A DNA stretch of 7,998 bases from an uncultured Collinsella sp. (GTDB lineage: Bacteria > Actinomycetota > Coriobacteriia > Coriobacteriales > Coriobacteriaceae). Positions 6,034-7,998 of this stretch are shown one piece after another. The position numbers and the translations under genes were made by a program. Under the pieces are notes generated by a model, which made no database searches, was not told where the DNA came from, and was given only the letters and a program-made list of their open reading frames with translations. The stretch covers positions 1 through 7,998 of the forward strand of contig URWQ01000054.1 in assembly GCA_900551635.1 (NCBI GenBank). The letters are read 5' to 3'. The first letter of the stretch is position 1, and every line of letters starts with the position of its first letter.

Positions 6034-6066
6034 GCCGGCAGTTAGGGACAGTCCCCAAGTACCGGC
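6034..6066. repeat. 33-nt palindrome with GGGAC-A-GTCCC centre
   Basis: GGGAC (6045-6049) and GTCCC (6051-6055) flank A6050, and GCCGG (6034-6038) and CCGGC (6062-6066) are symmetric about the same axis; the intervening six positions match at three. It begins 1 nt after the EIIA stop codon on the minus strand. It shares the GGGACAG core of the other hairpins and has no U-tract. Confidence 0.55.
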
Positions 6067-6067
6067 C

Positions 6068-6532
6068 CTAAAAGTGACGGCGGATGGCGTCGACCATGCC
6101 TTGGCACGTGGTCTGGCCGAGCACATCGGCTGCGGCGTCGGCATCCATAAAGATATTCATAAGCGCTTGCAGGGCCTCGACCTGGCCGCCCGGCTCGGCA
6201 ATGCCCAAATTGATAATGATCTGCGCCGGCACGGGGGCGCCCATGCCCGCCATAGCCTTGAACGTCACGGGCGCGGCGGGCTCTACCACCGCGATATAGG
6301 GCTTAGCCACAAACCCCGGATCGGTATGCGGGATGGCGATGTTAGCCGCCGGCATGGCAAGGCCCGTGGGATAGGCATCCTCGCGCATGCGGACGGCGTC
6401 GAGCCAACCGGGCACAATGTAGCCGCGAGGCGCAAGCTCGTCCTCGAGCCGCGCAAACACCTCATCCGGCGTCGCGCACCCCCAATCAAAAAACACCAGC
6501 TCAGGCGTAAACAGTGCTTCGCTATCCGCCAT
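6068..6532 (-). CDS. PTS EIIA domain protein (fructose/mannitol/galactitol type)
   Basis: This single-domain 154-residue cytoplasmic protein belongs to the PTS_EIIA_2 family, which accepts phosphate from HPr on a histidine and passes it to a sugar-specific EIIB. The phosphorylation site is visible as NIAIPHTD with His69, preceded by the family's YPTGLAMPAA (54-63). The C-terminal segments PAQIIINLGIAEPGGQVEALQALMNIF (102-128) also fit. The galactitol (GatA-like) branch is the closest in feel, but no EIIB, EIIC or sugar-metabolic gene is in this window, so the substrate is unknown and a regulatory role is possible. The ATG at 6532 has GAGAGGTGA just upstream. Upstream lie a 54-nt palindrome and the purN terminator, so it is probably its own transcription unit. 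Confidence 0.88.
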   Translation of the reverse strand: MADSEALFTPELVFFDWGCATPDEVFARLEDELAPRGYIVPGWLDAVRMREDAYPTGLAMPAANIAIPHTDPGFVAKPYIAVVEPAAPVTFKAMAGMGAPVPAQIIINLGIAEPGGQVEALQALMNIFMDADAAADVLGQTTCQGMVDAIRRHF

Positions 6533-6551
6533 GCGCTCACCTCTCTCACCT

Positions 6552-6605
6552 AGTCACCTGCGACGTTCTTAAACGACTAGTCATTCAAGAACGTCGCAGG
6601 TGACT
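6552..6605. repeat. 54-nt near-perfect palindrome upstream of the EIIA gene
   Basis: Positions 6552-6570 and 6587-6605 are perfect 19-nt reverse complements, and the 16-nt centre continues the symmetry around ACTAGT. Over 27 position pairs only 6571/6586 and 6574/6583 fail to match. It lies 20 nt upstream of the EIIA start codon and overlaps a possible -10 element. It has no GGGGACAG core, so it differs from the other hairpins. It could be an operator, a leader hairpin or a mobile palindromic unit. Confidence 0.75.
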
Positions 6606-6610
6606 GCCAA
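6583..6610 (-). promoter_or_regulatory. Possible promoter of the EIIA gene
   Basis: On the minus strand TTGGCA (6605-6610, 5 of 6 to the -35 consensus) is followed after 16 nt by TTGAAT (6583-6588, 4 of 6 to -10). It begins in the T-tract of the purN terminator and its spacer and -10 lie inside the 54-nt palindrome. The match is modest. Confidence 0.3.
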
Positions 6611-6652
6611 AAACAAAAGGTGGCCACACGCACCTTGGCGCCAATGACCACC
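6608..6652 (-). terminator. Intrinsic terminator after purN
   Basis: On the minus strand GGTGGTC (rc of 6646-6652) pairs with GGCCACC (rc of 6619-6625), with one G-U pair, and is followed by TTTTGTTTTT (rc of 6609-6618). The loop contains a smaller TTGGCGCCAA palindrome. It lies 33 nt after the purN stop and closes the purine operon. Confidence 0.85.
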
Positions 6653-6684
6653 CTGACCACTCAACTGAATTGTACTGTGCGCTG

Positions 6685-7386
6685 CTAGCCGCGGGGCGCA
6701 TCAATTGCGACCTTGCCGCTCTCCAGCACGTGGACGCGGCCGTCAGCGAGCATCTGGACGACCTCGGGATACAGCACGTGCTCAATCGCGTGGATGTGCT
6801 CCTCGAGCGTATCGACATCCCAACCCTCCTCGACAGCCAGCGCGCGCTGGGCAATGATGGGGCCGTTGTCGTAGATCTCGTTGGCAAAATGCACGGTCAC
6901 ACCAGTTACCTTGACGCCGCGCGCAAAGGCATCGTCGATGGCGTGCGCACCGGTAAAGCTCGGCAGCAGCGCCGGATGCAAGTTGACCACGCGGTTGGGA
7001 AACGCCGCCAGTAGCGGCGTATGCACCATACGCATATAGCCAGCCATGACCACATATTCGCAGCCGCGCTCGAGCAGCTCGTGCGCAATGATCTCGTCAG
7101 CGGCGATGGGGTCGGCATAGACATCCTTGGACAGCGTAAGCGTCTGGATACCCGCACGCTCGGCACGCTGCAGCCCCTTGGCTGAAGGGCGACTCGACAC
7201 CACGAGCTCAATCGAGGCATTGAGCTTATCCGCGGCGATCAGGTCGATCAGCGCCTGCAGGTTGGTACCCGAACCGCTGATGAGCACGCCGATCTTGAGC
7301 GGCTCAGCAGTATCGGTACCGGTCGGACGGGTGTAGGGCGCAAAGCCCAAGACCTCGGCATCAGCCATCTGCTCGTTAGCGCTCAT
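6685..7386 (-). CDS. purN: Phosphoribosylglycinamide formyltransferase
   Basis: PurN transfers the formyl group of 10-formyltetrahydrofolate to glycinamide ribonucleotide, the third step of purine synthesis, in the cytoplasm. The 233-residue product has the substrate-binding loop IGVLISGSGTNLQAL (32-46), the catalytic pair in VNLHPALLPSF (N135, H137), and the active-site signature GVTVHFANEIYDNGPII (162-178) with Asp173. A roughly 30-residue N-terminal stretch precedes the first strand, where E. coli PurN starts almost directly, so this form is longer. The ATG at 7386 overlaps the end of purM by 11 nt, implying translational coupling; an ATG at 7368 is an alternative start. All catalytic residues are present, and a strong terminator follows. 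Confidence 0.96.
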   Translation of the reverse strand: MSANEQMADAEVLGFAPYTRPTGTDTAEPLKIGVLISGSGTNLQALIDLIAADKLNASIELVVSSRPSAKGLQRAERAGIQTLTLSKDVYADPIAADEIIAHELLERGCEYVVMAGYMRMVHTPLLAAFPNRVVNLHPALLPSFTGAHAIDDAFARGVKVTGVTVHFANEIYDNGPIIAQRALAVEEGWDVDTLEEHIHAIEHVLYPEVVQMLADGRVHVLESGKVAIDAPRG

Positions 7387-7998
7387 CGGAGTACACGACC
7401 TTACCGGAACCCTCGACGCACTTGCCCACGCGGAACGGCTTCTCGCCCAGCGCGACCAGGGCCTCGGTCACCGCGGCCTCGTCCTCGGGGGCAACGATCA
7501 GGCACAGGCCGACGCCCATGTTGAAAGTCTTGCACGCCTCGTTGGGCGCGAGCTCGGCCTGGCGCGACACGTAGGTGATGACGGGAGGAACGTCCCAGCC
7601 CATCTCGGCACCGTTACGGGTGACCACGGCGTCAACGTCGTCGGCAAGCGCGCGGTTGAGGTTCTCGGTGATGCCGCCGCCGGTGATGTGGGCCATGCCC
7701 TTAATTTGCACCTTCTTCATGACAGAGAGCACTTGCTTGACGTAGATGCGGGTGGGTTCCATCGCACGGTCGGCAAGCGATGCGCCGCCGAGCTCCTCGA
7801 GCGGGCGGCTCAGCTCCTCGGCCTTAGCGGCGGCCTCGGGCGTGCCCGGCTTGATGCCGTCGACGCCGATGACCTTGCGCACGAGCGAGTAGCCGTTGGA
7901 GTGCACGCCGGTGGAAGGCAGGCCCAGAATCACGTCGCTGGGGCGGACGTTCGCAGGGTCGAGCATCTTGGGGCGGTCGACAACGCCCACGGTAAAGC
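7376..7998 (-). CDS. purM: Phosphoribosylformylglycinamidine cyclo-ligase, C-terminal part (partial)
   Basis: PurM closes the imidazole ring of aminoimidazole ribonucleotide using ATP, the fifth purine step. The frame is open to the right edge, giving about 206 residues or some 60 percent of the usual length of about 345; the N-terminus lies outside. Landmarks are FTVGVVDR at the edge, DVILGLPSTGVHSNGYSLVRKVIG, AHITGGGITENLNRAL, GWDVPPVITYV and TFNMGVGLCLIV. The usual 'LASSG' before the VHSNGYSL block reads LPSTG here, a mild difference. It ends in TAA at 7376-7378, within the start of purN, as in many purMN operons. Any GTG within the frame (for example near 7990) is internal and not a start. 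Confidence 0.96.
   Translation of the reverse strand, partial: FTVGVVDRPKMLDPANVRPSDVILGLPSTGVHSNGYSLVRKVIGVDGIKPGTPEAAAKAEELSRPLEELGGASLADRAMEPTRIYVKQVLSVMKKVQIKGMAHITGGGITENLNRALADDVDAVVTRNGAEMGWDVPPVITYVSRQAELAPNEACKTFNMGVGLCLIVAPEDEAAVTEALVALGEKPFRVGKCVEGSGKVVYSDER

Noticed and set aside
4913..6553. A 546-codon open frame on the plus strand
   Set aside because: It lies antisense to the isomerase and EIIA genes, crosses their intergenic palindromes and has no recognisable domain. GC-rich coding DNA commonly leaves the opposite strand open.
104..6605. CRISPR array
   Set aside because: The repeated elements are dispersed palindromes with a shared core, not regularly spaced direct repeats with unique spacers, and no cas gene is present.

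Overview
The window is GC-rich and almost every gene lies on the minus strand. Codon usage, strong AGGAGG-type ribosome binding sites, short intergenic gaps and intergenic hairpins carrying GGGGACAG cores suggest a Coriobacteriia gut actinobacterium, most like Collinsella. That placement is an impression from gene style and repeats and was not tested by any search.

Layout from left to right. Positions 1-29 may hold the last codons of a plus-strand gene, followed by an intrinsic terminator (58-97). A convergent minus-strand operon then runs from 3857 down to 156. It encodes a polar amino acid ABC importer (ATPase, Tat-type lipoprotein binding protein, two permeases) and ends with a cytidylate-kinase-like P-loop protein. 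A 329-nt gene-free stretch (3858-4186) holds the probable operon promoter, a GGGGACAG hairpin, a large 99-nt palindrome with a terminator-like core, and a 12-bp stem-loop. Next, still on the minus strand, are a membrane-anchored parvulin-type peptidyl-prolyl isomerase (5908 to 4685) and a YqeY/GatB-like protein (4630 to 4187). A stand-alone PTS EIIA protein follows (6532 to 6068). Last is the end of a purine operon: the C-terminal part of purM, overlapped by purN and closed by a clear terminator (6608-6652).

The ABC genes form a complete importer: the lipoprotein captures the amino acid outside the membrane, the two permeases form the channel and the ATPase drives it. PurM and PurN are enzymes of inosinate synthesis (steps 5 and 3). 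The remaining genes look like ordinary housekeeping or accessory functions.

The unusual content is noncoding. Most intergenic spaces contain a long, well-matched palindrome with no proper U-tract, and several begin within 0-3 nt of a stop codon. The stems differ in sequence, but several share a GGGACAG core. The most striking are the 99-nt palindrome at 4044-4142 and the 54-nt near-perfect palindrome at 6552-6605, which overlaps a possible promoter of the EIIA gene. I see no CRISPR array, transposase, tRNA, rRNA or recognisable defence system.
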